The notes under the pieces were generated by a model. It was not told where the DNA came from and searched no databases. It saw nothing but the letters and a program-made list of their open reading frames with translations. 52,916 bases of DNA from assembly GCA_902799745.1 (NCBI GenBank), contig CADCBQ010000018.1:1-52916 (forward strand). The letters are read 5' to 3'. This document shows positions 39,797-49,800 of this stretch, one piece after another. The position numbers and the translations under genes were made by a program. Origin of the DNA: Fibrobacter succinogenes (GTDB lineage: Bacteria > Fibrobacterota > Fibrobacteria > Fibrobacterales > Fibrobacteraceae). Each line of letters begins with the position of its first letter. Position 1 is the stretch's first letter.

Positions 39797-39830
39797 AAAA
39801 CGTCCCGGATTTTCATCCGGGGCGTTTTTT
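39797..39830. terminator. Bidirectional terminator between the GH16 gene and pflB
   Basis: A 14-bp stem (AAAACGTCCCGGAT with ATCCGGGGCGTTTT, one G-U) around TTTC, with A- and T-runs on both sides. It can end both convergent genes. Confidence 0.9.
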
Positions 39831-39835
39831 ACTTT

Positions 39836-42082
39836 CTACAGTCTACTATTACAGCACGCCGTGGCAGGTACGGCTGATGACGTCGTCCTGCTGTTCCTTC
39901 GTGAGCGAGAGGAACTTGACAGCGTAGCCGGAAACGCGGATGGTGAAGTTCGCGTATTCGGGCTTTTCCTTTCCACGCCGAACACGTTCACGTTCAGGTG
40001 GTGTGCGCCCTGGGCGAAGTAACCGTCCATGACGGTGACGAGCTTCTGGGCGCGCTCGTCGTCGCTGTGGCCGAGAGCGTTCGGGCTGATGGTCTGCGTG
40101 TTGCTGATGCCGTCGAGCGCGTATTCGTACGGGAGCTTGGCGACAGAGTTGAGCGAGGCCAACAGACCGTTCTTTTCGGCGCCGTAGCTCGGGTTTGCAC
40201 CGGGAGCGAACGGGGCGTGAGCCGGACGACCATCGGGGAGAGCGCCCGTGGCCTTGCCGTAAACAACGTTACTGGTAATGGTGAGGATTGACGTGGTCGG
40301 TTCGGCACCGCGGTAGGTGTGGTGCTTCTTGATCTTTGCGATGAATTCCTTGAGGAGCCAGACTGCGATTTCGTCGGCGCGGTCGTCGTCGTTGCCGTAC
40401 TTCGGGAAGTCGCCTTCGATCTTGAAGTCCTTCACGAGGCCGTTTTCGCCACGAACCACGGAGACCTTCGCGTACTTGATGGCGCAGAGGCTGTCGACCA
40501 CGTGGCTGAATCCTGCGATACCCGTTGCAAACGTGCGACGCACGTCGGTATCGATAAGAGCGAGTTCAGCAGCTTCGTAGTAGTACTTGTCGTGCATGTA
40601 GTGGATCAGGTTCAGCGTGTTCACGTAGATACCTGCGAGCCATTCGAGCATGATGTCGTACTTGTGCATCACTTCGTCGTAGTTCAGCACGTCGCCGGTG
40701 ATCGGAGCAAGTTCCGGACCAATCTGCATGCCGGGCACGAGGCCGGCTTCTTCGTCCTTGCCGCCGTTGATAGCGTAGAGGAGAGCCTTGGCGAGGTTTG
40801 CGCGAGCGCCGAAGAACTGCATTTCCTTACCAGTCTGCGTTGCAGAAACGCAGCAGCAGATGCTGTAGTCGTCACCCCATACCGGGCGCATCACGTCGTC
40901 GTTTTCGTACTGGATCGAGCTGGTCGTCACGGAGATGTAGGCGGCGTATTCCTTGAAGTTTTCAGGGAGGCGCTTGGTGTAGAGAACGGTGAGGTTGGGT
41001 TCCGGAGACGGGCCCATGTTTTCGAGGGTGTGCAAGAAACGGAAGTCGTTCTTGGTGACCATCGGGCGGCCGTCCTGGCCCATACCGCCGACTTCGAGGG
41101 TGGCCCACACCGGGTCGCCGCTGAAGAGCTGGTTGTAAGATTCGATACGGGCGAACTTGACCATGCGGAACTTCATGACCATGTGGTCCACGAGTTCCTG
41201 GGCTTGCGCTTCAGTGAGCGTGCCGTTCTTGAGGTCGCGTTCGATATAAATGTCGAGGAAGGTCGAAATACGGCCAACGCTCATGGCGGCACCGTTCTGC
41301 GTCTTGATGGCAGAGAGGTAACCGAAGTAGAGCCACTGGAAGGCTTCGCGAGCGTTGGTAGCCGGCTTCGAAATGTCGAAACCGTAGCTCTGAGCCATCA
41401 CCTTCATGGCCTTGAGGGCCTTGATCTGTTCGGCAACTTCTTCGCGGAGGCGAATCACGTCGTCGGTCATGGTGCCGTCACCCACGTGGGCGAGGTCGTT
41501 CTGCTTCTGCTGGATGATGTAGTCGATACCGTAAAGGGCTACGCGGCGGTAGTCACCCACGATACGGCCACGACCATAAGTGTCCGGAAGACCGGTCAGC
41601 AAGTGAGCCTTGCGCACGGCACGAATTTCCGGAGTGTAGCAGTCGAACACAGCCTGGTTGTGAGTCTTGTGGTAGTCGGTAAAGATCTTGTGGAGGTCAG
41701 CGCTCGGCTTGTAGCCGTACTGCAGGCAAGATTCTTCGGCCATCTTGATGCCGCCGAACGGCATAAAGGCGCGCTTCAGCGGCTTGTCGGTCTGGAGGCC
41801 TACGACCTTTTCCAGGTCCTTGAGGCTTTCGTTGATATAGCCCGGCTTATGGCTCGTAATCGTCGAAACGATGTCGGTGTCCATATCGAGCACGCCGCCC
41901 TTCTTGCGTTCTTCAGCCTGCAATTTCTGCAGCTCGCCCCACAACTTTTCTGTTGCGTCGGTCGGGCCTGCAAGGAAGGACTTGTCTCCTTCGTAGGCGG
42001 TGTAGTTGCGTTGAATAAAGTCGCGTACGTTAATTTCTTCTTGCCAACGTCCGCCCTCAAAGCCTTTCCATGCTTCGCTCAT
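39836..42082 (-). CDS. pflB: Pyruvate formate-lyase, 3' end frameshifted
   Basis: PflB converts pyruvate and CoA to acetyl-CoA and formate. The start at 42082 (AAGGA upstream) gives [13 protein letters not shown]; 748 residues are read in this sequence. The active cysteine pair is in SICCCVS. Near 39962-39975 one base seems missing: after [11 protein letters not shown] the frame turns into a run of K, S, T and R, whereas the next frame reads [21 protein letters not shown] and ends CHGVL with a stop at 39849-39851. The lost piece contains the glycyl-radical site (RVSGYAV), so the encoded protein would be inactive. It may be an assembly error in a GGAAA-rich run. Confidence 0.9.
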   Translation of the reverse strand: MSEAWKGFEGGRWQEEINVRDFIQRNYTAYEGDKSFLAGPTDATEKLWGELQKLQAEERKKGGVLDMDTDIVSTITSHKPGYINESLKDLEKVVGLQTDKPLKRAFMPFGGIKMAEESCLQYGYKPSADLHKIFTDYHKTHNQAVFDCYTPEIRAVRKAHLLTGLPDTYGRGRIVGDYRRVALYGIDYIIQQKQNDLAHVGDGTMTDDVIRLREEVAEQIKALKAMKVMAQSYGFDISKPATNAREAFQWLYFGYLSAIKTQNGAAMSVGRISTFLDIYIERDLKNGTLTEAQAQELVDHMVMKFRMVKFARIESYNQLFSGDPVWATLEVGGMGQDGRPMVTKNDFRFLHTLENMGPSPEPNLTVLYTKRLPENFKEYAAYISVTTSSIQYENDDVMRPVWGDDYSICCCVSATQTGKEMQFFGARANLAKALLYAINGGKDEEAGLVPGMQIGPELAPITGDVLNYDEVMHKYDIMLEWLAGIYVNTLNLIHYMHDKYYYEAAELALIDTDVRRTFATGIAGFSHVVDSLCAIKYAKVSVVRGENGLVKDFKIEGDFPKYGNDDDRADEIAVWLLKEFIAKIKKHHTYRGAEPTTSILTITSNVVYGKATGALPDGRPAHAPFAPGANPSYGAEKNGLLASLNSVAKLPYEYALDGISNTQTISPNALGHSDDERAQKLVTVMDGYFAQGAHHLNVNVFGVERKSPNTRTSPSAFPATLSSSSRSRRNSRTTSSAVPATACCNSRL

Positions 42083-42254
42083 GATTTTCCTTCTTTGCTC
42101 GGCTTTCCAACGCCATAAATTTGGGCGGCCGAGTCTTTCGTTTTGTTGATTTTTGTTTGAGCCCCAATATAGAAAATAAGGGGGTGCGCCCAAAGGGATT
42201 ATTTGGACTATATTTTACTTTCTTGACGCTCTGTTTTACAGATTATGATTTTTG

Positions 42255-42276
42255 TAAAAGTCCTAATTGGGGGACT
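42255..42276 (-). terminator. Possible terminator of mltG
   Basis: On the minus strand AGTCC pairs with GGACT around an 8-base loop, followed by TTTTA. The stem is short; this is a moderate candidate, 26 bases beyond the mltG stop. Confidence 0.4.
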
Positions 42277-42301
42277 GTCAACGAGATAGAATACTTAAAT
42301 C

Positions 42302-43309
42302 TTACTCTCCGCGGTTCTTGGCTGCGACATCTTTGTACTTGTTGTGGTCTGCCAAGTTGGAGCTAAAGAAATGCGTCATGGAGCCGTCGTCTTTTGCAAC
42401 AAAGTAAAGGGCGTCGGTCGTGGCCGGGAATAAAGCTGCTTCAATCGCCTTGCGGCCCGGATTAGAAATCGGGCCCGGCATTAAGCCTTTGAATTTGCGG
42501 GTGTTGTAAGGGCTGTTGCTGTTGAGCTGGCTCTTGTAAATCGGACCGGTCAGGTTCCTGAAAATGAACCGCACCGTGGGGTCCGCCCCGAGCGGCATGC
42601 CAATGCGTAAACGGTTATGGAATACGCCTGCAATCAGCGGGCGTTCTTCGGGAATACCGGTTTCTTCTTCGACAACGCTTGCAAGCGTCAGCACCTTGTG
42701 CCAGCTGCCGAGAGTCTTCCACATGGAGCCCGGGCGCTTCTGCATTTCATCGCGGACCTTCAGGTTTGCGGCCACCATGTGCTTGAGGATTGTCTCTTCG
42801 TCGGCGTCAATCGGGAACGGATATGTATCGGGGAGCAAGTAGCCTTCTAGGGAGTTGGCTTCGACTCCGAGCGAGCGGGCGAACTTCGGGTCTTGGACGA
42901 GCTTGTTCCAGCGGTTCTCGTTAAAGTCGGGGTAAGCCTTCTTGATATAGGCCGGGATTTCCCACGAGGCGCGCCCTTCGGGAATGGTTACGCGGCGTAC
43001 AGCGACCTTGCCGCTTTCAATAATGGCGAGCACCTGCGGCAACGTGAGGCCGGAAGGAATTTCGAACCAGCCGGCCTTGAGGTTCGGGTTCAACCTTTTC
43101 ATGGTCAACCGGAAGGCGAGGTCGTCGCTCCAAATTCCGTTCTGTTTTAGAATCTGGAAAACCTTTGCGGGGGAGCTCCCCTTGGGGACCTCAATGAGGG
43201 CTGTTTCGGTGTTTTTTGCCAGCTCACCCATCCTGGACTTGAGGTTTACGGTCAAAAAAGTGCCCAAAAGTGCCAAAATGATGGCCAAAATAAGTAAAAT
43301 CTTCTTCAT
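42302..43309 (-). CDS. mltG: Endolytic murein transglycosylase MltG
   Basis: This 335-residue protein starts with a membrane anchor (MKKILLILAIILALLGTFLTV), then a LysM-like region, then the YceG/MltG domain. The catalytic glutamate is in ASVVEEETGIP near residue 220, followed by MPLGADPTVRF and SPYNTRKFKGLMPGPISNPG, family hallmarks. MltG cuts nascent glycan strands and sets their length in cell-wall synthesis. TAAATTTT lies 6 bases before the ATG with no ribosome binding site, suggesting a leaderless start. Confidence 0.95.
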   Translation of the reverse strand: MKKILLILAIILALLGTFLTVNLKSRMGELAKNTETALIEVPKGSSPAKVFQILKQNGIWSDDLAFRLTMKRLNPNLKAGWFEIPSGLTLPQVLAIIESGKVAVRRVTIPEGRASWEIPAYIKKAYPDFNENRWNKLVQDPKFARSLGVEANSLEGYLLPDTYPFPIDADEETILKHMVAANLKVRDEMQKRPGSMWKTLGSWHKVLTLASVVEEETGIPEERPLIAGVFHNRLRIGMPLGADPTVRFIFRNLTGPIYKSQLNSNSPYNTRKFKGLMPGPISNPGRKAIEAALFPATTDALYFVAKDDGSMTHFFSSNLADHNKYKDVAAKNRGE

Positions 43310-43406
43310 ATCGCAAAAATTTAAAAGAAAATCTGACGAAAGTCAAAAATAAAAGGTATATTCGTACTTGCATTGTCAAGTTTTTAACCTGTTTCTGAGG
43401 AAAGAT

Positions 43407-43844
43407 ATGAAAAAGGTGCTCTTAATTGCTCTTGCTCTGATGGTTAGCGTATCCTTCGCAGCCGGCAAGAAGGTTAAATCTAAGCTGGGTGACGTGGACC
43501 TGACCAAGGAAAAAGATGGTGGTTCTGTCGTTTGTACCGCAGGCTTTAATGATGAACTTACGATCCTTAAGGACGGCGAAACCGAAGTGCTCGTGAAGGG
43601 TCCTTGCGGACAGGGTTGGGTTCAGAAGTCCAAGATTGAATATGTTGCACAGGCTGCAGGCGACAAGTCCATGAAACTCGATCAGGTGGACGTGGTCGGC
43701 TGGCTCGATAACCCGAGCGCCGTGTTCGTGTTGGAAAACGACGACCTCGACCTCGACGGTGTGAACATCGACCGTGACTTCAAGGAATACTTGCAGCACA
43801 CGATGGACCGCGAACAGATGGAAATGCACAACAACGAAAACTAA
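43407..43844 (+). CDS. Small secreted protein of unknown family
   Basis: With the ATG at 43407 (GAGGAAAG upstream) the product has 145 residues. A signal peptide (MKKVLLIALALMVSVSFAAG) is followed by a small beta-rich domain with two cysteines (SVVCTAGFND and KGPCGQGWV), and an acidic to neutral C-terminus (DLDLDGVNIDRDFKEYL, EMHNNEN). The CxGxGWV pattern recalls SH3-like modules but is not enough for a call. It is transcribed alone and followed by a strong terminator. Confidence 0.65.
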   Translation: MKKVLLIALALMVSVSFAAGKKVKSKLGDVDLTKEKDGGSVVCTAGFNDELTILKDGETEVLVKGPCGQGWVQKSKIEYVAQAAGDKSMKLDQVDVVGWLDNPSAVFVLENDDLDLDGVNIDRDFKEYLQHTMDREQMEMHNNEN

Positions 43845-43873
43845 TTCGTTGCATCACATTGCGTCTTTTGTTG

Positions 43874-43897
43874 CCCGGCTATATGGCCGGGTTTTTT
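43874..43897 (+). terminator. Rho-independent terminator
   Basis: CCCGGC pairs with GCCGGG around a 6-base loop and is followed by six Ts. Confidence 0.85.
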
Positions 43898-43904
43898 GTT
43901 TAAG

Positions 43905-43972
43905 TCATGCTGACGTGTCATCCTGAACAACGTCATCCTGAATTTATTTCAGGATTGTTTCAGGACAGCATC
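43905..43972. repeat. Palindromic intergenic repeat, copy 2
   Basis: It contains TCATCCTGAACAACGTCATCC and the inner hairpin ATCCTGAA-TTTA-TTTCAGGAT, with outer arms ATGCTGA and ACAGCAT. It is the same family as 16551-16600, with an extra 14-base insertion near the left end. Confidence 0.75.
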
Positions 43973-44043
43973 AGTTTTCTCACTTGAGTATTCAGCGTGA
44001 TTTTTTGTGTTTTAAATCACGTGGAAAATTGGCCTTAAAATTC

Positions 44044-44051
44044 TAAATTTG
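44044..44051 (+). promoter_or_regulatory. -7 element of the GH5 cellulase gene; predicted leaderless start
   Basis: TAAATTTG is followed by GGCGC and the ATG at 44057. No ribosome binding site is visible. Confidence 0.55.
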
Positions 44052-44056
44052 GGCGC

Positions 44057-46600
44057 ATGAAAATTTCTAGAATCGCAAATCTTTTTGGCCTTACGGTGCT
44101 TGCCGCAGGGTTTATTTCTCTTTCTTCTGCTGCCGTTACCCCGACTCGCGTGGGGCCGGTGAGCCAATACGGCCAGCTGCAGGCTGGCAAGAATTCGGAT
44201 GGTCATGGTCGTATCTATGGTTCTTGTCCGAGCTATAGCACATCTGGAAACGAGGTCCAGGTCAAGGGCATGAGCCTTTATTGGAGTTCTGCAGAAGCTG
44301 CCGCTACGGATTTTTATACGGAGACTGCTATCAATACCATGGTGAAGGACATGAAAATTGAAATTGTCCGCTTTGCCATGGGAGTCAGTGAATCTTGGGA
44401 TTATGGCAGAGGCTATCTGACTGGTGGCGCCGACAAGCAAAAGAAAATGTTGAAAGCTGTGGTTGAGGCGGCTGTCAAGAACGATATCTATGTGATTATC
44501 GACTGGCATTCTCATCAGGCCGATAATCAGACATCTGATGCGGTGAGTTTCTTTAGCTGGGCTGCAGAAACTTATGGCCAATATGACAATGTGATTTTCG
44601 AAGTCTATAACGAGCCGACGAATATTTCCTGGAGTTCTATCAAGACTTATGCGGACCAGGTTGTATCGGCTATTCGTCAACATTCCGACAATTTGATCCT
44701 TGTGGGTACGCCCAGTTGGGACCAAAAACCGCAGGAAGCTATTGGAAATGAAGTTAACGACCCCAAGAAAAACGTCGCTTATACTTTGCACTATTATGCT
44801 AATACTCATTGTTGGGAAGGTAATTACAGTTGGGGCGGAGGCTGCGAAGGCACGAATGGTGAAAAGGCGATGAAGGCGGGCCTTTCGGTCTTTGTGTCTG
44901 AATGGGGTACGGGTGATGCTAATGGCGGCGGTAATCCGGATGAAAATCGTAATGCCCAATGGCAGAAATATATTAACGATCATAAGCTTTCGTGGGCCAA
45001 TTGGTCTGCATCTAAAATTGGCGAAGGCACTGCTGCTTTTGAAGGTGAAAGCAATGCTAGTAGCTTAACTTATACGAAATCGGGCTCTTTGGTGAAGGGC
45101 TATCTTGCTTCGAATCCGAGTTCTTATAAAGCCTGCTCTGCAACGCCTGCGTCATCTAGCTCCAGCGTAGCCTCTTCTTCTAGCTCTGTTCCGTCTAGCT
45201 CCAGTGTAAAGCGCGTGACCGTCTTTGAACTCACTAGTGGTAATGCGAACCAGACTGTTATTGCCGGCGATTCCATTAATCCGATTGTCTATCGTTATAA
45301 CGACAATGTGACTGGTCTTAAATTGTCCGGCCTTCCGAAGGGCTTTGCAAGTTCGCTTGATACGAATGCTAGAACATATTCCATTGTGGGAGCCTCTGAA
45401 GAATCCCTGCGCGATCATGAGTTTACCTATACGGTGGCTGTGACCGGAGTGGATTCGAATACGACTGCAACGGGTAAGATTACCATCAAGCATAAGCCTG
45501 TTAAAACATCGATCGAAGTGATTGAAAACGGTACGCAGACTGTTGTTGCCGGCGATTCCATCGAGCCGATTGTATTCCGTTATCAATATTTGGATTCTAT
45601 TGCGGCGAGCGGTGTTCCCGAAGGAACCATCAAGTTGCTGATGGATAAGTCTGCAAAGACGATTACGCTTGCCGGTGCCGTCAAGGAAACGCTCCGCGAC
45701 CATGAATATACATTGACTTTGGATGTCTTTGGACCGGATAACAATGCCTCTGCTACAGCGAAGGTGATGGTTGTGGCGCCCAAGTCCAGCAGCTCCGTGG
45801 AGTCCTCTAGCTCTGTCGAATCCAGCTCCAGCGAAGCGTCTTCAAGCTCTGTCGAATCCAGCTCCAGCGAAGCATCTTCAAGCTCCGAGGAACCTGTGCT
45901 TTCTAGCTCGAGTGAAGAATCCTCCAGTTCCGCAGAACCGGAACTGTCCAGCAGCAGTATTGAATCTTCTTCTAGCGAAGCTTCCAGTAGTTCTGTAGAA
46001 TCCTCGAGTTCTGAATCGGAATCTTCTAGCTCCGCAGAACCGGAATCGTCTAGCAGCAGTGCCGAATCCAGCTCCAGCGCCGAGGAATCTAGCAGCTCCG
46101 CCTATGCCGAGGTGCTGGTGGTTGGTCGCATAGAACAGTCTGCAACGCCAAACGGTGAATTTGAAGAAATCGTATTCCAGAATGTGGTGACGGCTGTCCG
46201 CAATACTTACAACCTGCATTTTGTGACCATGACTCAGTCCGGAAATGAATATATCGTTTCCGCAACCGCGGTGCCGGATTACTTTAGACCTGGCGACTAT
46301 GTGGAATCCCTGACCATCAATGGTCAGAAGTTCGAAATCAAGCTCACCGTAACCGAACATACGACCTTTGCCGCTGCACCTGTGGCCAGCCCGGTTCTGC
46401 TGGCGGTTGAAAACCGTACACTTCATGTGTCGGGCTCCGAAATGGCCCGTCTCGACGTGTTCGATATGCAGGGTCGCCCCGTGGCAAGCTTTAAGCAGGT
46501 GAAGGGCTCCGTAAGCCTCGAAAACCTTCGTCAGGGCAACTACATCGTGCGCGTGAGTGCCGGTTCCAACAGCCTGACTCGCCGAATTTCGATTAAATAA
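44057..46600 (+). CDS. Secreted GH5 endoglucanase with two Ig-like domains, poly-Ser linker and sorting-like C-terminus
   Basis: This 847-residue protein starts with a signal peptide (to about residue 26). The GH5 (subfamily 2-like) catalytic domain, about 30-345, has the acid/base glutamate in FEVYNEP (E186) and the nucleophile in VSEWGTG (E282). Two similar Ig-like modules follow (ANQTVIAGDSINPIVYRY and TQTVVAGDSIEPIVFRY, each ending RDHEFTYTVAV or alike), then a long Ser/Glu linker (about 575-685). A beta region and the C-terminal domain (RLDVFDMQGRPVASFKQ to NYIVRVSAGSNSLTRRISIK) end it. It hydrolyses cellulose or related beta-glucans outside the cell. Confidence 0.93.
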   Translation: MKISRIANLFGLTVLAAGFISLSSAAVTPTRVGPVSQYGQLQAGKNSDGHGRIYGSCPSYSTSGNEVQVKGMSLYWSSAEAAATDFYTETAINTMVKDMKIEIVRFAMGVSESWDYGRGYLTGGADKQKKMLKAVVEAAVKNDIYVIIDWHSHQADNQTSDAVSFFSWAAETYGQYDNVIFEVYNEPTNISWSSIKTYADQVVSAIRQHSDNLILVGTPSWDQKPQEAIGNEVNDPKKNVAYTLHYYANTHCWEGNYSWGGGCEGTNGEKAMKAGLSVFVSEWGTGDANGGGNPDENRNAQWQKYINDHKLSWANWSASKIGEGTAAFEGESNASSLTYTKSGSLVKGYLASNPSSYKACSATPASSSSSVASSSSSVPSSSSVKRVTVFELTSGNANQTVIAGDSINPIVYRYNDNVTGLKLSGLPKGFASSLDTNARTYSIVGASEESLRDHEFTYTVAVTGVDSNTTATGKITIKHKPVKTSIEVIENGTQTVVAGDSIEPIVFRYQYLDSIAASGVPEGTIKLLMDKSAKTITLAGAVKETLRDHEYTLTLDVFGPDNNASATAKVMVVAPKSSSSVESSSSVESSSSEASSSSVESSSSEASSSSEEPVLSSSSEESSSSAEPELSSSSIESSSSEASSSSVESSSSESESSSSAEPESSSSSAESSSSAEESSSSAYAEVLVVGRIEQSATPNGEFEEIVFQNVVTAVRNTYNLHFVTMTQSGNEYIVSATAVPDYFRPGDYVESLTINGQKFEIKLTVTEHTTFAAAPVASPVLLAVENRTLHVSGSEMARLDVFDMQGRPVASFKQVKGSVSLENLRQGNYIVRVSAGSNSLTRRISIK

Positions 46601-46634
46601 GCCGTTTTCGTCCCTAAAAACAAGCGATTTTCTT

Positions 46635-46660
46635 CAACCCCGGTCTTGCCGAGGTTCTTT
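46635..46660 (+). terminator. Weak terminator-like hairpin after the cellulase gene
   Basis: AACCCCGG can pair with CCGAGGTT (one mismatch) around a 5-base loop, followed by a T-rich but interrupted stretch. Confidence 0.35.
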
Positions 46661-46745
46661 CGTTTCTTACGGAAATGTTATGAAAATATTCCAATTTGGA
46701 CTAGACTACACCATCTTTTCTAGCGCCGGGTCTCATTTTTGGGTA

Positions 46746-46753
46746 TATATTTG
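46746..46753 (+). promoter_or_regulatory. Candidate -7 element of the giant repeat-protein gene
   Basis: TATATTTG lies 75 bases before the ATG at 46829. The leader holds an imperfect dyad (ACAATCGATATTGAGG) and ends with GGAGG six bases before the ATG. Confidence 0.45.
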
Positions 46754-46828
46754 TTTACATGTCGATTTTTCACAATCGATATTGAGGTTGTTTTAACATG
46801 GAATTCACCTAAACCCCGGAGGTCCACC

Positions 46829-49800
46829 ATGAAAACCGCAATCCTTAGCTCTATTTTGACCGTTGGCTTAGGCGCTTCTGCTTGGGCTGCAGGTACACCG
46901 CTTAATATTGCGGTTGGCGATTCTATCGTTATCGACAACTTCGCAGATGAAGATTTGAATTCTGCATTCGGCGAATGGTTGATTTACCCTGATGAAGGGG
47001 GTAAAACTACAGTGACACAAACGTTCGTTTCTAATGCGGGCGTTGATGGCGCTTCTAAGGCTTTGCGAGTGGATTACTCTTTGGATGGTTCTGGTACCTT
47101 AGGTTACGATCCGTACATCGAAATCAAGGCTGCTCTGTCTAATGACAATTCTACGAAGGATTTGTCTAACTGTAACGAAATCGCTTATGATTACCGTGGA
47201 AATGTGGAACATTATTTCAAGGTGGCAAGCGATATTGATGTTGCAAGCAATTTCCATCGAAAAAGGGTCGGCCAAAACTCAAGTTGGAGAACGGCTAAGA
47301 TTCATTGGAGTGAATTGAATCAAGATGAAATTAACTGGTGGGGAATAGAAGCCAGTATCAATGATGTACAAAAGAACATGGCTGCATTGATGTGGCAAGT
47401 TCAAGAATATGATGGTACATCGGGATACCTTGAAATTGCCAATGTACGTTGCCTACACAAAACTGCGTACACGGTAAATTTCTATACGGGAACAACCTTG
47501 CTTTATAGCGGTGAGTTTCTTGCTGGGGATATTCCGGCATATTATGGGAGCTATAGTTTTTCAAATGAACGTTATGACTATTATATCAATGGATGGACTC
47601 CTGAATTAAGTGCAGTGAGCGAGGCTACTTCTTATCAAGCCGTTTTGGATAGTTCTGTCCGCACCTATGAAGTGGAATTTGTGGATGATGATGGTGATCT
47701 GTTGATGAGACAGTATTTGGAATACGGGCAGGTTCCCGCTTATGTGGGCATGACTCCTGAAAAATTGCCTTCTTCTAGAAATACCTATTCCTTTAAGGGA
47801 TGGGGAAAACGTAGTTGTGAAGAAGTGGAAAGAGAAGAGTGCGAAAATTATGGAAAGGGCGATGACTGTTACAACTGGACAGAATATGTTTGCTCGACGG
47901 AATACGTTGAGAATCTGCCCCCTGTAACGGAATCGGTTCGCTATGTCCCGGTTTATGATACGACTGTCAATATGTATACCGTCAAGTTTGCCGATTATGA
48001 CGGTACTGTTTTAAGCGAAAAGAGGTATGCTTATGGAACGAGGCCCGAAGATATTGTAAGGCCGGCTAATCCGACTCGTGCTCCCAAGAACGACACGACC
48101 TTTAGCTTCCGAAACTGGATTCCCTATGTTTCTGAAGTGACAGGGAATGTTGCGTATGTGGCAAGCTATTCTGCAAAGACTGTGGTTGACGAACAAGAGG
48201 AAGATGTGGAACTCTATACGGTCGCCTTTGTTAATGGCTCTGAAATTTTGCAGACGGGTGAATATGCCTGGGGTGAAACGCCGGAATATACGGGCGAAAC
48301 CCCAGTCAAGGAATCTTCGGCCAAGTTTGATTATTCTTTCTATGATTGGCAAGATCAGGAATACTGGTATGACGGAATTCATGAAGTTGAAAATAATGCG
48401 GTGTACGAAGCGCTCTTTGATGAAGAATACAGAATGTATTGGATTGTATTCTTGCATGAAGATGGCTCGGTTATTGATTCTCTCCAATATGAGTATGGTG
48501 ATTATATCGATGCGTATGATCTTGAAGACCGTATTCCGATTAAATCTCAAGAAGATGGTTATGGCTATGACGAAGGGAACTGGTCTCCTGCATTTACACG
48601 CGTAAAGGGACGCGCTGTTTATCAGGTGTCTTACAGCTATAGAGTTCGTTTCGTTGATGATGCGGGAAATGAAATCTATGAAGAATGGTTGCGCAAGGGA
48701 GAAACTCCAGATTGCAAGTATTGTCAACCGAAAAAAACGCCGACTTTGGAATATGTTTATGAATTTGTCGGTTGGGACAAGGAATATACTCCGGTGACCG
48801 ATACAACGACCTATACGGCTGTATTTATGGCTAAACCGGTTCCGGCTGGATCAATTGTTGAAATCGCTGAAGGCGAGGCTTGGCTTGCTGACGATTTTGA
48901 AGATGGCGATGAAGTTTCAAAATTGGGAACGAATTGGTATGTCTTTGACGAAAGCGCTGCAGGCGCGACTGCCAATGTTTCCGAAATCTCCAAGGTAATC
49001 GTAAATGTTGATGGTGGCAAGGCACTGCAAGTTTCTTACAATCGAAACTGTGGTTACTGCAACGGCTCAATCGGTGTGGGATTGCCGTTGGCATCGAATG
49101 GAACGTCTTTAGATTTGTCCCAGTGTAATGCAATTCAGTATGATTATCGTGGAGTTTCTCATAGATTCAGTATAGGAAGCGTCTATGATGAAAATAATGA
49201 CCATTTGGAAACTTACGTGGGGCAAAGCGATGACTGGACTACCGCGACAATTTATCGTCGTTCTTTCTGGAATGGTGGAGAAAGAGCTTCTGTAGCCTTC
49301 TCGCATTTGACTCAGCTTATATGGGACGATATGTATGGCGAAGGATCCCTAGAATTGGATAACGTCAGATGCTTGCATAAGCCGAGCTACGTCGTGAAAT
49401 TTTATGATGGTGAAAATTTGTTGGATAGTGCTCTGTTTGCTGAAGGTGAAATGCCTGAGTATAATGGTGAAACAGATTTGTGGAGCTTGGGCTACTCGCG
49501 CAGTGATGAACAGTATGATTATGAATTTGCGGGCTGGTCTCCGGAACGAGCACCTGTAAGCAGCGATGTCTCGTATCAGGCTCAATTCAACAAGTCCCTT
49601 AAAACATTCTCTATCTGCTTCTCTATTCCGGGCTCCAGTTCCGGAAAGGGATACGGAATGAATAGTTGCCAACCTGTTGAATATGGAAAGACTCCTGTAT
49701 ATGACGGAACTCCGACTCGCGATGCGGATGAATCTTGCGGTCAGTACGAATTCGATAACTGGACGTCTGCTTGCAATTGGGTAATTGAGCCTAATGTTGG

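Noticed and set aside
40319..42118. Long open frame (599 codons) on the plus strand opposite pflB
   Set aside because: Shadow of pflB, which has full family motifs on the minus strand.
45780..46110. Dense short repeats suggestive of a CRISPR array
   Set aside because: They are in-frame serine codon repeats of a linker with no constant-length spacers. The same holds for 52600-52916 and for the Pro-Thr-Asp repeats at 38740-38890.
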